Assembly: GCA_016926595.1 (NCBI GenBank)
Contig: JAFGOG010000229.1
Location: forward strand, 1-15,536
DNA: 15,536 bases
Reading direction: 5' to 3'
DNA from: Anaerolineae bacterium
GTDB lineage: Bacteria > Chloroflexota > Anaerolineae > JAAYZQ01
The notes under the pieces were generated by a model. That model searched no databases, was not told the origin of the DNA, and saw only the letters and a list, made by a program, of their open reading frames with translations. This document shows, piece after piece, positions 1-7,998 of the stretch. The position numbers and the translations under genes are program-made. Each line of letters begins with the position of its first letter. The first letter of the stretch is position 1.

Positions 1-2
1 AC

Positions 3-944
3 CACCGGCTGCTGGGCACGCCGACATTCACGCCAACGCCTACCCGCACGCCTACTCCCACCGCAACCGCCACGCCTACATCCACCCCAACCCCGACCCA
101 CACCCCGACTCGGACCCCGACTCCGACCTCAACCCCGACACCCACACTAACGCCCACCGTGGCCACCCCGACGCCGGAACCGGCTTCAGCCCACCTGTGG
201 CTGCTGGCACCTATTGGACCGGACGCGACCGGCGACCGCCAACCCCAATCTTACTTTCCCTATGGCGCCACCGGCGGCGGCAAGTACCATCTCCACCATG
301 GCGTCGATTATATGAATCCGGCCGGCACGCCGGTGCTGGCCGCGGCAAACGGCACAGTCATCGTTGCCGGGGACGACAGGACGACGGTGTACGGCCTCGA
401 ACCCGATTTCTACGGGAACCTGGTGATCCAAGAGCTTGATCGGCGCTTTCAAGACCGGCCGGTCTATCTGCTGTACGGTCACCTGTCACAGGTGAATGTC
501 CAGGTTGGACAGCATCTCGACACCGGCGACGTGCTGGGTCTGGTGGGCATGACCGGAGTCGCGATCGGCAACCACCTGCACCTCGAAGTGCGGATCGACG
601 CCAACACCTACCAGAACACGCGCAATCCGGCCCTTTGGCTGCGCCCCGATCCCGGCCAGGGCGCCATCGCTGGCTTGCTCGTGGACGTTAAGGGCAAGCC
701 GATCCTCGAGACACCTATTACCTTCTTCCGCGCCGAAGACCCAAGCAAGTGGTGGCGCCAGATCCAGACCTACGGCCAGGGCGACATCAACGGCGACGAC
801 GCATTGGCCGAGAATTTCGCCCTGCCCTACGTGCCAGCCGGCGAATATATCGTCAAGGCCAAAGTGGGCAACAGATCGTACACCCAGCGCGTGACCGTCG
901 CGCCCGGCGAAGTGGCCTTTGTCCAGATCGTAGCCGGAAAATAA
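3..944 (+). CDS. Exported M23-family metallopeptidase with Thr-Pro linker and C-terminal regulatory-like beta domain (5' truncated)
   Basis: The frame is open from the window edge, so the N-terminus, probably with a signal peptide, is missing. The GTG at 159 is only an internal Val codon inside a Thr-Pro linker. After the linker comes an M23 (lysostaphin-type) peptidase domain: HHGVDY supplies the first His and Asp zinc ligands and GNHLHLEVR supplies the HxH motif, with the usual YGHLS segment between them. M23 enzymes cut peptide crosslinks in peptidoglycan, outside the cytoplasmic membrane. The last ~90 residues (from about [14 protein letters not shown]) resemble a carboxypeptidase regulatory-like beta-sandwich, a probable binding module. 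All visible ligands are present, so it is probably active. The stop is 19 nt before the lipoprotein ATG, so the two are probably co-transcribed. Inference: an envelope remodelling enzyme. Confidence 0.88.
   Translation, partial: HRLLGTPTFTPTPTRTPTPTATATPTSTPTPTHTPTRTPTPTSTPTPTLTPTVATPTPEPASAHLWLLAPIGPDATGDRQPQSYFPYGATGGGKYHLHHGVDYMNPAGTPVLAAANGTVIVAGDDRTTVYGLEPDFYGNLVIQELDRRFQDRPVYLLYGHLSQVNVQVGQHLDTGDVLGLVGMTGVAIGNHLHLEVRIDANTYQNTRNPALWLRPDPGQGAIAGLLVDVKGKPILETPITFFRAEDPSKWWRQIQTYGQGDINGDDALAENFALPYVPAGEYIVKAKVGNRSYTQRVTVAPGEVAFVQIVAGK
27..185 (+). repeat. Low-complexity Thr-Pro coding repeat
   Basis: This stretch is a degenerate array of ACN-CCN codons encoding alternating Thr and Pro, with occasional Arg, Ala, Ser, His, Leu and Val. 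The plus strand is very C-rich and G-poor here. It is an extended linker between the missing N-terminus and the M23 domain. Such tracts in secreted proteins are common in Chloroflexota. Confidence 0.85.
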
Positions 945-963
945 ACACACCAGAGGAATGGGC

Positions 964-1377
964 ATGCACAAGCGCTTATCTGGCTGTATGCTGTTGGCAG
1001 TGATGATCCTTACTTTGCTTATCTTGAGTGGCTGCGGCGAGCAGTTTGGGACCGTAAAGGGCACGGTCACCCAGATGCAAGACCCGAACAAACCAGCAGA
1101 TGAGCCGTCCAATGCCGGCCCGGCGATCGCCCAGGCCACTGTCGTCGTCTATGCCTTGGAGAGGTTTGCAGGCGTCAAGGAGATCGAAGTCTACAATAAA
1201 GGCTCGATCATACAAAAGATGCTCACCGATGCAACCGGCGCCTTTACTTTCTCCCTGTCCAAAGGCAAATATGTGATCGAAGTATGGGTCGGCGGGCTTA
1301 CGGTGGCCAGCCGACAGGTAGAAGTCAAGGGGGGGCAAACTACGAACCTCAGCTTTAATGTCGCAGCCGCACCATAG
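964..1377 (+). CDS. Small lipoprotein with carboxypeptidase regulatory-like domain
   Basis: This is a 137-residue protein from ATG 964. An in-frame ATG at 958 directly abuts the Shine-Dalgarno AGAGGA (952-957), leaving no spacer, whereas 964 has a 6-nt spacer and is preferred. Residues 2-4 are basic and residues 9-21 hydrophobic, followed by a clear lipobox LSGC with the lipidated Cys at residue 24. The mature part has the hallmarks of a carboxypeptidase regulatory-like (Cna-B-like) beta fold: a TVVVYALE strand, a TDATGAFTFSLSKGKYVIEV core, and a terminal QTTNLSFNV strand. It has no catalytic motif. The preceding peptidase ends with a similar fold, so the pair may act together at the cell surface. 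The specific function is unknown. Confidence 0.8.
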   Translation: MHKRLSGCMLLAVMILTLLILSGCGEQFGTVKGTVTQMQDPNKPADEPSNAGPAIAQATVVVYALERFAGVKEIEVYNKGSIIQKMLTDATGAFTFSLSKGKYVIEVWVGGLTVASRQVEVKGGQTTNLSFNVAAAP

Positions 1378-1391
1378 CTGGATACCGCGCC

Positions 1392-1420
1392 TTGACTGTC
1401 TGGCCATGACAGGGTATAAT
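1392..1420 (+). promoter_or_regulatory. Sigma70-type promoter of the pot operon
   Basis: TTGACT (1392-1397) is separated by exactly 17 nt from a perfect TATAAT (1415-1420). It lies 44 nt before the potA ATG, which has its own GGAG ribosome site at 1456-1459, giving a leader of about 38 nt. An inverted repeat, CTGTC-N7-GACAG (1396-1412), lies between and partly over the two hexamers, so a repressor could bind here. Confidence 0.8.
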
Positions 1421-1464
1421 TGCCGTTGGTAGAATAACAAGCGCTTGATATCACCGGAGCGGAC

Positions 1465-2589
1465 ATGGAAGAGAAATTCGCCGTAGAGGTCCGAAACGTA
1501 ACCAAGCGGTTCGCAGGCCCAACCGGCCGGCCTGGCAGTGAGGTCGTGGCCGTCGCCGACGTGACGCTCCGAGTTTGCGAGCGCGAGTTCTTTTCCATGT
1601 TGGGACCCAGCGGTTGCGGCAAGACGACGACGCTGCGCATGATCGCCGGTTTTGAGAACCCCACCGCAGGCGAGATCTATATCCACGGCAAGCCGATGGG
1701 CTTGACCCCGCCGTACCAGCGCAACACCAACATGGTGTTCCAGAACTATGCCCTCTTTCCCCACATGACAATTGCCCGCAACGTGGGCTTTGGCCTGGAG
1801 ATGAAAAAGGTTCCCAAATCCGACATAGAACGCCGCGTGCAGGAGGTTTTGGAGATGGTGCGCCTGCCCGGTTTCGGTCCACGCCGGCCAAACCAGCTTT
1901 CAGGCGGCCAGCAGCAGCGCATTGCGCTGGCCCGCGCCTTGGTCAACCGGCCAGAAGTGCTGCTGCTGGACGAGCCGCTCGGCGCCCTGGACCTCAAGCT
2001 GCGCAAAGAGATGCAGCTCGAGCTCAAGACCTTGCAGCAGGATGTGGGTATCACCTTTGTGTATGTGACCCACGATCAGGAAGAGGCCCTGACCATGTCA
2101 GACCGGATCGCGGTCATGCACCAGGGCAAGGTCCTGCAGGTGGGCACGCCAACCGAGATCTATGAGCGCCCCACCTGTCGTTTCGTGGCCGATTTCATCG
2201 GCGAGTCCAATTTCCTGGCTGGCGCTGTCCAGGAACAGCGGGCCAGCCTGGCAACTGTTCTGGTGGATGGCCGGCTGTCGATCGTGGCTCACACCGACCA
2301 GGCTCTGAACCCAGGCGACCTAGTGACCGTCGCGGTCCGCCCCGAAAAGGTCCGGCTACTGCCCCGGGCCTTGGGGGGCGAAAACAATACCTTTGACGGG
2401 CGGGTCGAGCAGGTAGTATACATCGGTACGGCAACTGTTTTCAAAATCCGCCTGTCCGACCAGGTACTGCTGACAGTGCGCGAGCAAAACGTCATCTCCG
2501 CCGCCGAGCGCCGGGCCTACGACTGGGGCAGCGGCGGCCAGGTGCATGTCACCTGGCCGTACGACGCCGGACGGATTCTGCTGGACTGA
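1465..2589 (+). CDS. potA: Spermidine/putrescine ABC transporter ATP-binding protein
   Basis: This 374-residue cytoplasmic ATPase energises polyamine import through the PotB-PotC channel. All nucleotide-binding motifs are intact: Walker A GPSGCGKT (47-54), Q-loop Gln93, ABC signature LSGGQQQ (145-151), Walker B VLLLDE (165-170), D-loop GALD and switch His203 in VTHDQEEA. The C-terminal ~120 residues form a TOBE-type regulatory domain, starting near FIGESNF and containing VAVRPEKVRL, as is usual for PotA/CysA/MalK-type subunits. Length is normal for PotA. The start is ATG 1465, with GGAG 5 nt upstream. It is first in a potABCD operon, which supports polyamines over other CUT1-like substrates. 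The exact polyamine cannot be read from the sequence. Confidence 0.95.
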   Translation: MEEKFAVEVRNVTKRFAGPTGRPGSEVVAVADVTLRVCEREFFSMLGPSGCGKTTTLRMIAGFENPTAGEIYIHGKPMGLTPPYQRNTNMVFQNYALFPHMTIARNVGFGLEMKKVPKSDIERRVQEVLEMVRLPGFGPRRPNQLSGGQQQRIALARALVNRPEVLLLDEPLGALDLKLRKEMQLELKTLQQDVGITFVYVTHDQEEALTMSDRIAVMHQGKVLQVGTPTEIYERPTCRFVADFIGESNFLAGAVQEQRASLATVLVDGRLSIVAHTDQALNPGDLVTVAVRPEKVRLLPRALGGENNTFDGRVEQVVYIGTATVFKIRLSDQVLLTVREQNVISAAERRAYDWGSGGQVHVTWPYDAGRILLD

Positions 2590-2603
2590 ATGGGCAAAGA
2601 ACT

Positions 2604-3494
2604 ATGACCGTCGCACCGGCAGCTTCGCAGGCGCCAAGCTGGAAGGATAGGATACGCCGCAGCCTGGGGTTCCGGATCCTGGTGCTTCTTTCGCCGAGCC
2701 TTTTCTGGCTGATCGTCTTTTTTGTCCTGCCGCTGGTCATCGTCTTTGTTTACAGCTTTCTAAAACGCGGCCCGTACGGCGACATCCGCTGGGAGTTCAA
2801 TCTTCAGAATTACGTCCGCTTTTTCGACCCACTCTACCTGAAGATATTCCTGCGGTCGTTCAAGATCGCAGCCATCACCACCGTGGTCTGCTTTCTGTTA
2901 GGCTATCCCATGGCCTATTGGCTCGCCACCCGGCCAAAAAAGTGGCGCAACACCCTGCTGCTGCTGATCATGATCCCCTTCTGGACCAACTTTTTGATCC
3001 GCACCTACGCCTGGATCCTGATCCTTCAGGACACGGGCCTGGTCAACCAGTTCCTCCTGAACCTGGGGATCATCGGCAAGCCGTTGTCGTTATTCGGCAC
3101 CGAAACCGCGGTCATCATCGGCCTGGTTTACGGTTGGTTCCCAGATATGGTCCTGCCCTGCTACGCCGCGCTGGAGCGCCTCGATTTCTCACTGGTAGAG
3201 GCCGCCGAGGATCTGTATGCCAACGAGTTCCGCGCTTTTCTGCGTGTCATCTTTCCACTCAGCCTGCCGGGCGTCGTAGCTGGTTCGATCCTGGTTTTCG
3301 TGCCATCGCTGGGCGCGTACATCACGTCTGACCTGCTGGGAGGCGCCAAGTCGGTGATGATCGGCAACGTGATCCAGAGCCAGTTCCTCAGCGTGCGCGA
3401 TTATCCTTTCGGTTCGGCCTTTTCCTTTGTGCTGATGGCTATCATGCTGATCGCCACGCTGCTCTATTTCCGCACGGGCGGGCGAACGATGTGA
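2604..3494 (+). CDS. potB: Spermidine/putrescine ABC transporter permease PotB
   Basis: This 296-residue inner-membrane permease forms half of the polyamine channel. It has an N-terminal hydrophobic segment at about 26-52, several further membrane spans (about 84-108, 117-141, 168-188, 222-240 and 270-290), and the cytoplasmic coupling (EAA) loop beginning EAAEDLYANEFRAF at about 199 and ending FPLSLPG, which docks on PotA. The ATG at 2604 follows the potA stop by 14 nt. The upstream ribosome site is weak, so translation may be coupled to potA. PotC follows immediately. Confidence 0.93.
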   Translation: MTVAPAASQAPSWKDRIRRSLGFRILVLLSPSLFWLIVFFVLPLVIVFVYSFLKRGPYGDIRWEFNLQNYVRFFDPLYLKIFLRSFKIAAITTVVCFLLGYPMAYWLATRPKKWRNTLLLLIMIPFWTNFLIRTYAWILILQDTGLVNQFLLNLGIIGKPLSLFGTETAVIIGLVYGWFPDMVLPCYAALERLDFSLVEAAEDLYANEFRAFLRVIFPLSLPGVVAGSILVFVPSLGAYITSDLLGGAKSVMIGNVIQSQFLSVRDYPFGSAFSFVLMAIMLIATLLYFRTGGRTM

Positions 3495-3504
3495 GGGGGC
3501 CGGC

Positions 3505-4359
3505 ATGAGCGTGACAGCAGCAGAAGCACCGCCCCTGAGCCGTGTGGCCCGCCACGGCAGCCGCCTGGGCCAATTGATGCGCGCCTCGTTTGCGGCCAAC
3601 GGCATTTTCGGCTATGTCTTTCTCTACGCGCCGATCGTCGTCCTGGTGGTCTTTTCCTTCAACTCCTCCCGGTTTGTGACCGACTGGTCGGGGTTTAGCC
3701 TGCGCTGGTACAAAGTCATGCTCGGAGATGAGGCGATGATGGCCGCGCTCAAGAATAGCCTGATCGTGGCTGTGATCTCGACCTTTTTCTCGACCATCTT
3801 TGGCACAATGGCCGCCCTGGCCATGGAACGGTACCGGTTCAGGGGCAAGCTCACCATGGATGCCCTGCTCTACCTGCCGATCATCATCCCCGAAATCTCG
3901 ATGGCGGTCATGCTGTTGCTCTTTTTCGTCATGGCCAAGATCAAGCTGGGGCTTGCTACCGTCATCATTTCGCATATAGCTTTCAACATCTCTTTCGTCG
4001 CCATAGTGGTCCGTGCCCGGCTGGCCGGCATGGATCAACGCCTGGAGGAGGCCGCTCAGGATCTGGGCGCCAACGAACTCCAGACGTTCCGGCATGTCAC
4101 CTTTCCGCTCATGATGCCCGGCATCCTGGCCGGCGCGCTGATGGCCTTTACATTGTCGCTGGACGATTTTGTCATTACCTTCTTTACCGCTGGCGTCGGT
4201 TCGACCACACTGCCGCTACGGATCTATTCGATGGTCAAGCTAGGCATTACGCCCGAGATCAATGCCATCTCTACGCTGATGCTCGTGGCTTCGATGACCC
4301 TGGTATTGGTGTCGTTGTTCTTACAGCAGAGAGGGGGCAGCTCGCTCCCTGAGAGGTGA
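3505..4359 (+). CDS. potC: Spermidine/putrescine ABC transporter permease PotC
   Basis: This 284-residue membrane permease is the partner of PotB. Hydrophobic spans lie at about 35-52, 84-106, 120-143, 150-170, 203-228 and 255-275. The EAA loop reads EEAAQDLGANELQTF (from about 181) and continues to FPLMMPG, followed by the LSLDDFVITFF segment characteristic of PotC-type permeases. ATG 3505 has GAGGGGG (3493-3499) 5 nt upstream. Only 10 nt separate it from potB, so the two form one transcriptional unit. Length and motifs are normal. Confidence 0.93.
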   Translation: MSVTAAEAPPLSRVARHGSRLGQLMRASFAANGIFGYVFLYAPIVVLVVFSFNSSRFVTDWSGFSLRWYKVMLGDEAMMAALKNSLIVAVISTFFSTIFGTMAALAMERYRFRGKLTMDALLYLPIIIPEISMAVMLLLFFVMAKIKLGLATVIISHIAFNISFVAIVVRARLAGMDQRLEEAAQDLGANELQTFRHVTFPLMMPGILAGALMAFTLSLDDFVITFFTAGVGSTTLPLRIYSMVKLGITPEINAISTLMLVASMTLVLVSLFLQQRGGSSLPER

Positions 4360-4405
4360 TGTCAAACCGCAACACAAAAACGGTGTAAAAAGAAAGGGAG
4401 GAAAG

Positions 4406-5530
4406 ATGAAAAAGAGATATCTGATGGCGATATTGCTCGTCTGTGTGCTTGTCCTGGCAAGTTGTGGGGCCGAGCCAGAGCCGACCAAGGAACCCACCGC
4501 CCCGACCGCCGTGCCTGCAACGGCCGAGCCAACCGCAACCAGCAAGCCCGAGCTGGCCAAGGAGCTGCACGTCTACAACTGGTCGGAGTATATCGATCCC
4601 CAGATCTACGCCGACTTTGAAGCCGAGTTCGGCGTCAAGGTGATCGAGGATACCTTCGCCAGCAATGAGGACCTGCTGGCCAAGCTGCAGGCTGGGGCTA
4701 CCGGCTATGATGTGATCGTGCCCAGCGACTATATGGTCGAGATTATGATCAACCTCGATCTGCTGTCGCCCCTGAACTATGACAACATCCCCAACTTTAA
4801 GAACATCGGGGCCACCTTCCAGGACCCACCCTACGATCCCGGCAACAAATACTCGGTGCCATATCAATGGGGCACCTCCGGTATCGGCTACGATAGCAAC
4901 GTCTTTGAGGAGCCGCCCGACAGTTGGGCCTACCTGTTTGATCCGGCCCAGGCCAGCCAGTATACGGGCAAGATCAGCATGCTGAACGACAGCCGGGAGA
5001 CGATCGGCGCGGCGCTCAAATACCTGGGCTACTCGCTCAACTCGACCGATCCCGCCCAGTTGGAGGAGGCCAAGCAGCTCCTACTTCAACAGAAGGCGTG
5101 GATCAAGGCTTACGACAGCGAAGCGTTCGAGGATCTGCTGGCCACAGGTGAAACGGCGCTGGCCCACGGCTACAGCGGCGACTTTTTCATGGCGGCGGTG
5201 GAAGCTGAGCAGATCGGATATGCTATTCCTCAAGAGGGGGCTACCATCTGGGCCGACAACCTGTGCATCCCAAAGACGGCCAACAGCCAGTACACCGCCG
5301 AAGTTTTCATCGACTACCTGCTGCGGCCTGAGGTGAGCGCCAAAATCAGCAACTATACCTGGTACGCCAGCCCCAACGACGCGGCCAACGAGTTCATCGA
5401 CGCAGAGATCCTGGAAGACCCGGCCATCTACCCGCCGCCGGAGGTGATGGACAAGCTGGAATTCATCCGCGATGTCGGCGAGGCCACCACGCTCTACGAC
5501 CGGCTCTGGACGGAGATCAAGACGGAGTAG
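4406..5530 (+). CDS. potD: Spermidine/putrescine-binding lipoprotein PotD
   Basis: This 374-residue extracytoplasmic solute-binding protein delivers polyamine to PotBC. A Lys/Arg start and hydrophobic core lead to lipobox LASC, with the lipidated Cys at 20. A Pro/Thr/Ala-rich tether follows up to about residue 50. The mature domain shows the PotD/PotF family landmarks: ELHVYNWSEYI at its start, DVIVPSDYMV, the YQWGTSGIGYDSN hinge segment, the NDSRETIGAALKYLG helix, YSGDFFMA and PQEGATIWADNLCIPKTA. Several of these supply aromatic and acidic ligands in known structures. Strong ribosome site GGGAGG lies just upstream of ATG 4406. It is last of the four transporter genes. The lipoprotein form suits a Gram-positive-like or monoderm envelope. 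Confidence 0.94.
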   Translation: MKKRYLMAILLVCVLVLASCGAEPEPTKEPTAPTAVPATAEPTATSKPELAKELHVYNWSEYIDPQIYADFEAEFGVKVIEDTFASNEDLLAKLQAGATGYDVIVPSDYMVEIMINLDLLSPLNYDNIPNFKNIGATFQDPPYDPGNKYSVPYQWGTSGIGYDSNVFEEPPDSWAYLFDPAQASQYTGKISMLNDSRETIGAALKYLGYSLNSTDPAQLEEAKQLLLQQKAWIKAYDSEAFEDLLATGETALAHGYSGDFFMAAVEAEQIGYAIPQEGATIWADNLCIPKTANSQYTAEVFIDYLLRPEVSAKISNYTWYASPNDAANEFIDAEILEDPAIYPPPEVMDKLEFIRDVGEATTLYDRLWTEIKTE

Positions 5531-5535
5531 AGGCT

Positions 5536-5910
5536 TTGATCCTTCTGAGCCGCGAGGTCTTTGAAGCACTGGTGGACGAGGCTATCAACAGCCTGCCCGA
5601 CGAGGTTCAGACATGGCTCGACAACGTCGCCATCGTCGTTGCCGACAGGCCTTCACCCGAACAGCAGGCGCGCGCCGGTCTGAGACCGGGCAGCCTGCTG
5701 TTCGGCCTGTACGAAGGGGTGCCCAAGACCAAGCGGGGGGTTACCTACGGTGAGGTCGTCCCTGACAAGATCCTGATCTTTCAGCGGCCGACCGAGATGG
5801 TGTGCCGCACACCCGCCCAGGTACGTGACCAGGTACGCCGGACCGTACTACACGAGATCGGCCACCACCTGGGGATGGACGAGGAAGAACTGGAGGATTC
5901 GGGGTACTGA
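5536..5910 (+). CDS. Minimal zincin-like metallopeptidase-family protein (PF06262 type)
   Basis: This 124-residue cytoplasmic protein has no signal peptide. Near the C-terminus it carries the zinc-binding HExxH motif in HEIGHHLGMDEEEL (His106, Glu107, His110), followed by acidic residues that could give the third ligand. The N-terminal SREVFEALVDEAINSLPDE and DNVAIVVADRPS segments match the small 'Zincin_1' family, which is widespread in Actinobacteria and Chloroflexota but whose substrate is unknown. The start is TTG 5536, because no ATG fits the conserved N-terminus. The potential ribosome sites GGAG (5524-5527) and AGAGG (5529-5533) overlap the potD stop. It starts 5 nt after potD and is likely the last gene of that operon. 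Whether it acts as a protease is not shown. Confidence 0.82.
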   Translation: MILLSREVFEALVDEAINSLPDEVQTWLDNVAIVVADRPSPEQQARAGLRPGSLLFGLYEGVPKTKRGVTYGEVVPDKILIFQRPTEMVCRTPAQVRDQVRRTVLHEIGHHLGMDEEELEDSGY

Positions 5911-5952
5911 GTTCAGGCCTTGGGGGTCTTCCGCAACCCCCAAGGTCTGAGC
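5911..5952. terminator. Long hairpin between convergent operons, candidate bidirectional terminator
   Basis: The arms 5911-5927 and 5936-5952 pair over 17 positions, including a perfect 10-bp core (CCTTGGGGGT against ACCCCCAAGG) and two G-T wobbles, around an 8-nt loop. It begins right after the zincin stop (5910) and ends 3 nt before the AOR stop on the other strand (5956). Neither side has a strong T-tract, so termination efficiency is uncertain, but placement and stability fit a shared transcription barrier. Confidence 0.7.
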
Positions 5953-5955
5953 TGG

Positions 5956-7797
5956 CTAGCCCAAACCGAGCATCGCCAGTCGCTCCTGCGTCGGCACCCC
6001 ATCTGCCGTCCAGCCGCGAGCGTGATAGTATTCCTCCAACAGCAGGGGCTGATCGGGCAGCACACCCGCCGCGCCGCCCGAGGGCCGGGGCTCAGCCAAC
6101 AGCCGCCGGGGCAGAGTGTCATCAGCGCCGGTGACGCCCAGCCGCATGTTGATCAGCCTTTTCAGATTGAACAGCCGCTCACCCATTTGTAGCAGGTCGC
6201 CGGCAGTCCAGCCCCAGCCAAGGGCCACGTTGACCAGGTCGACAATGTGCTGCGGTCCCACCTGGCCCTTGGCGATGAACTTGCACACGCCCAATGGGTT
6301 ATAGACGGATAGGTAATTCTGGAAATCGACTGCCACCTGCCCCTTGCCGGCGCTGTCGTGATCGTCGAACGCTTCAGGGGCGTACCATCCCGGCCAGCGT
6401 ACCCCATAGCCCATCCAGTAGGAAAGGGCCTCCAAGTGGCAGGCGCCCCGATTGGCAGTGGCATAGTTGGCCGCCATGGTGACGAACGCGCGTGGATCGT
6501 GGTAGGCCACTTCCATCCCCTTGACATGAACCGCAAAGGCCTCAGCCCCTTGCCCGATGCGGGCTGCCGCTGCCCGCACCCCATCGGCCAGCAGGCCGGC
6601 AATGCCAGTCTGACCGGCGATGGCGTGAATGGCGCCGATAATCGCCTCGGCGTTGCCCCAGGTCAAATCCAGGCCGCCGGTATCGCGCCGGGAGATCAGG
6701 CCTCGTTCGTAAGCTTCCATGGCAAAGGCGATGGCCGACGAGGTGCTGATCGTATCCAGGCCATAGCGGTTGCACAGATCGTTCATTTGGACAATGGCAT
6801 CCAGGTCGTCGCACTGGCAGTTTCCGCCAAAGCCGGCCAGCGTCTCGTATTCTGGCCCATGGCCGTAGATACCGGCATACGAGCCGTCGGCAATCCGTAC
6901 CGTTTTGCCGCAGCCGATGGGGCAGGCGAAGCAGTGGGTGTGTCGCTCAAAGATCGTCTCAGCGATCCGCTGACCAGTGATGCGCGCCGCTTCCTCCTTC
7001 CAACTGCCCTGCGCCCAGTTCTTGAGCGGCAGGTCGCCGGCTGCTTCCGCCCCGCCCACGCCGCCGGCCGTGCCAAAGCGCGACAGGCCCAGTGAGTTCT
7101 GCTGGATAAACTTGTTGATCTGCTGCACAAAGTCGCGAAAGGCCTTAGGGTCGGGATACTGGGGCTTATCTTGGCCGCGCACGACGATCGCTTTCAGGTT
7201 CTTGGAGCCAAGCAGCGCTCCCATGCCGCCTCGCCCAGCGGTGCGGGTATGACCCTGACCGCCCTGCACGACGTTGGCCAGGCGCACCAACCTCTCGCCA
7301 GCCGGGCCGATGCACGCTACCTGGGCCTTGGAGTCGGTCTCGGCCCGGATCCTTTCGAATGCGTCAAAGTGATCCAGCCCCCAAACCTGTTCAGCAGGCC
7401 GGATTTCCGCCTGGCCGTCGTGGACCCACAAATAGACCGGTTCCGCCGCCCGCCCGGTGACGATCAGGCCGTCGTAGCCGGCAAAGCGCAGCTCAGCGCC
7501 CCAATGGCCGCCCATGTTGGACTCGTTCCAGATGCCGGTCAACGGCGAGCGGCCGCACCACGAGCTGCGGCAGCCGGTCGGCGCAAAGGTGCCGGTGAGC
7601 AGCCCATTGAAGGCCAGCAGCGGGCTAGACGGATCGAGCGGGTCCAGGGCCGGGTCCATCTCCTCGAAAAAGATCTTGGCCGCCAGTCCGCTGCCCAACA
7701 GGTATGAGCGCAGGTCATCGTCGGCTATGGGCTCGTCGCGCTGTTGGCCTGTGGTCAAATCGATCCGCAGCAGCCTGCCTGCATTAGTGTATGGCAT
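5956..7797 (-). CDS. Aldehyde ferredoxin oxidoreductase-family (tungsten/molybdenum pterin) enzyme
   Basis: This 613-residue protein is the full length for the AOR family. These enzymes bind a bis-pterin tungsten (or molybdenum) centre and one [4Fe-4S] cluster. They typically oxidise aldehydes to acids with ferredoxin, or catalyse related low-potential steps, in the cytoplasm of anaerobes. The cluster ligands are visible as CFACPIGC (Cys289, Cys292, Cys296) and Cys505 in PLGVCKF, spaced as in known AORs. Pterin-binding landmarks include GRGGMGALLGSKNLKAIVV (188-206) and LDTISTSSAIAFAMEAYE (348-365). The ATG at 7797 has GAGGAGG (7810-7804) 6 nt upstream. It is the last gene of the minus-strand unit. 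The substrate is not determinable: the family includes AOR, FOR, GAPOR and BamB-like members, and the BamB assignment is not supported. Confidence 0.92.
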   Translation of the reverse strand: MPYTNAGRLLRIDLTTGQQRDEPIADDDLRSYLLGSGLAAKIFFEEMDPALDPLDPSSPLLAFNGLLTGTFAPTGCRSSWCGRSPLTGIWNESNMGGHWGAELRFAGYDGLIVTGRAAEPVYLWVHDGQAEIRPAEQVWGLDHFDAFERIRAETDSKAQVACIGPAGERLVRLANVVQGGQGHTRTAGRGGMGALLGSKNLKAIVVRGQDKPQYPDPKAFRDFVQQINKFIQQNSLGLSRFGTAGGVGGAEAAGDLPLKNWAQGSWKEEAARITGQRIAETIFERHTHCFACPIGCGKTVRIADGSYAGIYGHGPEYETLAGFGGNCQCDDLDAIVQMNDLCNRYGLDTISTSSAIAFAMEAYERGLISRRDTGGLDLTWGNAEAIIGAIHAIAGQTGIAGLLADGVRAAAARIGQGAEAFAVHVKGMEVAYHDPRAFVTMAANYATANRGACHLEALSYWMGYGVRWPGWYAPEAFDDHDSAGKGQVAVDFQNYLSVYNPLGVCKFIAKGQVGPQHIVDLVNVALGWGWTAGDLLQMGERLFNLKRLINMRLGVTGADDTLPRRLLAEPRPSGGAAGVLPDQPLLLEEYYHARGWTADGVPTQERLAMLGLG

Positions 7798-7866
7798 CTT
7801 TTTCCTCCTCAGTTACGGCCTTGTGTTATAGTCAAGAGTCGATCCCTCATCACGTCAGCGCCGGAT

Positions 7867-7965
7867 TCAAGCGGGCTGCGCCGGCCGAGGCTGGGGTTCA
7901 GGCGCCTCACGATCTGAGCGGAACTGAACTATGGCGCCCACGACCGGCAGGTTGCTTGTGGTCAT
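7867..7965 (-). CDS. Hypothetical 32-residue small protein between activase and AOR genes
   Basis: This is a short ORF from ATG 7965 to TGA 7867. It is preceded by a near-ideal ribosome site GGAGGGG (7977-7971) with a 5-nt spacer. The predicted peptide starts MTTSNLPVVGAIVQF, a short hydrophobic stretch, then a charged SDRE segment and a tail in which Pro alternates with Glu, Gln, Arg and Ala. It lies 33 nt after the activase stop and 69 nt before the AOR start, both on the same strand. I recognise no family. The strong ribosome site in an otherwise gene-free gap is the main support. It could instead be a leader peptide or a chance ORF. Confidence 0.4.
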   Translation of the reverse strand: MTTSNLPVVGAIVQFRSDREAPEPQPRPAQPA

Positions 7966-7998
7966 CTCTTCCCCTCCAAAGGCGCTATGTCTGACAGA

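Noticed and set aside
159..161. GTG 159 as the start of the M23 peptidase
   Set aside because: It lies within a continuous Thr-Pro linker whose frame is open to the window edge, and there is no ribosome site or signal peptide after it.
976..1764. Minus-strand ORF of 262 codons over the lipoprotein and potA start
   Set aside because: It crosses two well-supported plus-strand genes and a promoter and shows no recognisable domain.
4360..4405. Terminator or attenuator between potC and potD
   Set aside because: Only a 4-bp stem can be formed, so it is too weak to call.
7825..7832. Separate promoter for the AOR gene (minus-strand TATAAC)
   Set aside because: No acceptable -35 hexamer at 16-18 nt; the gene is more simply read from the upstream operon promoter.
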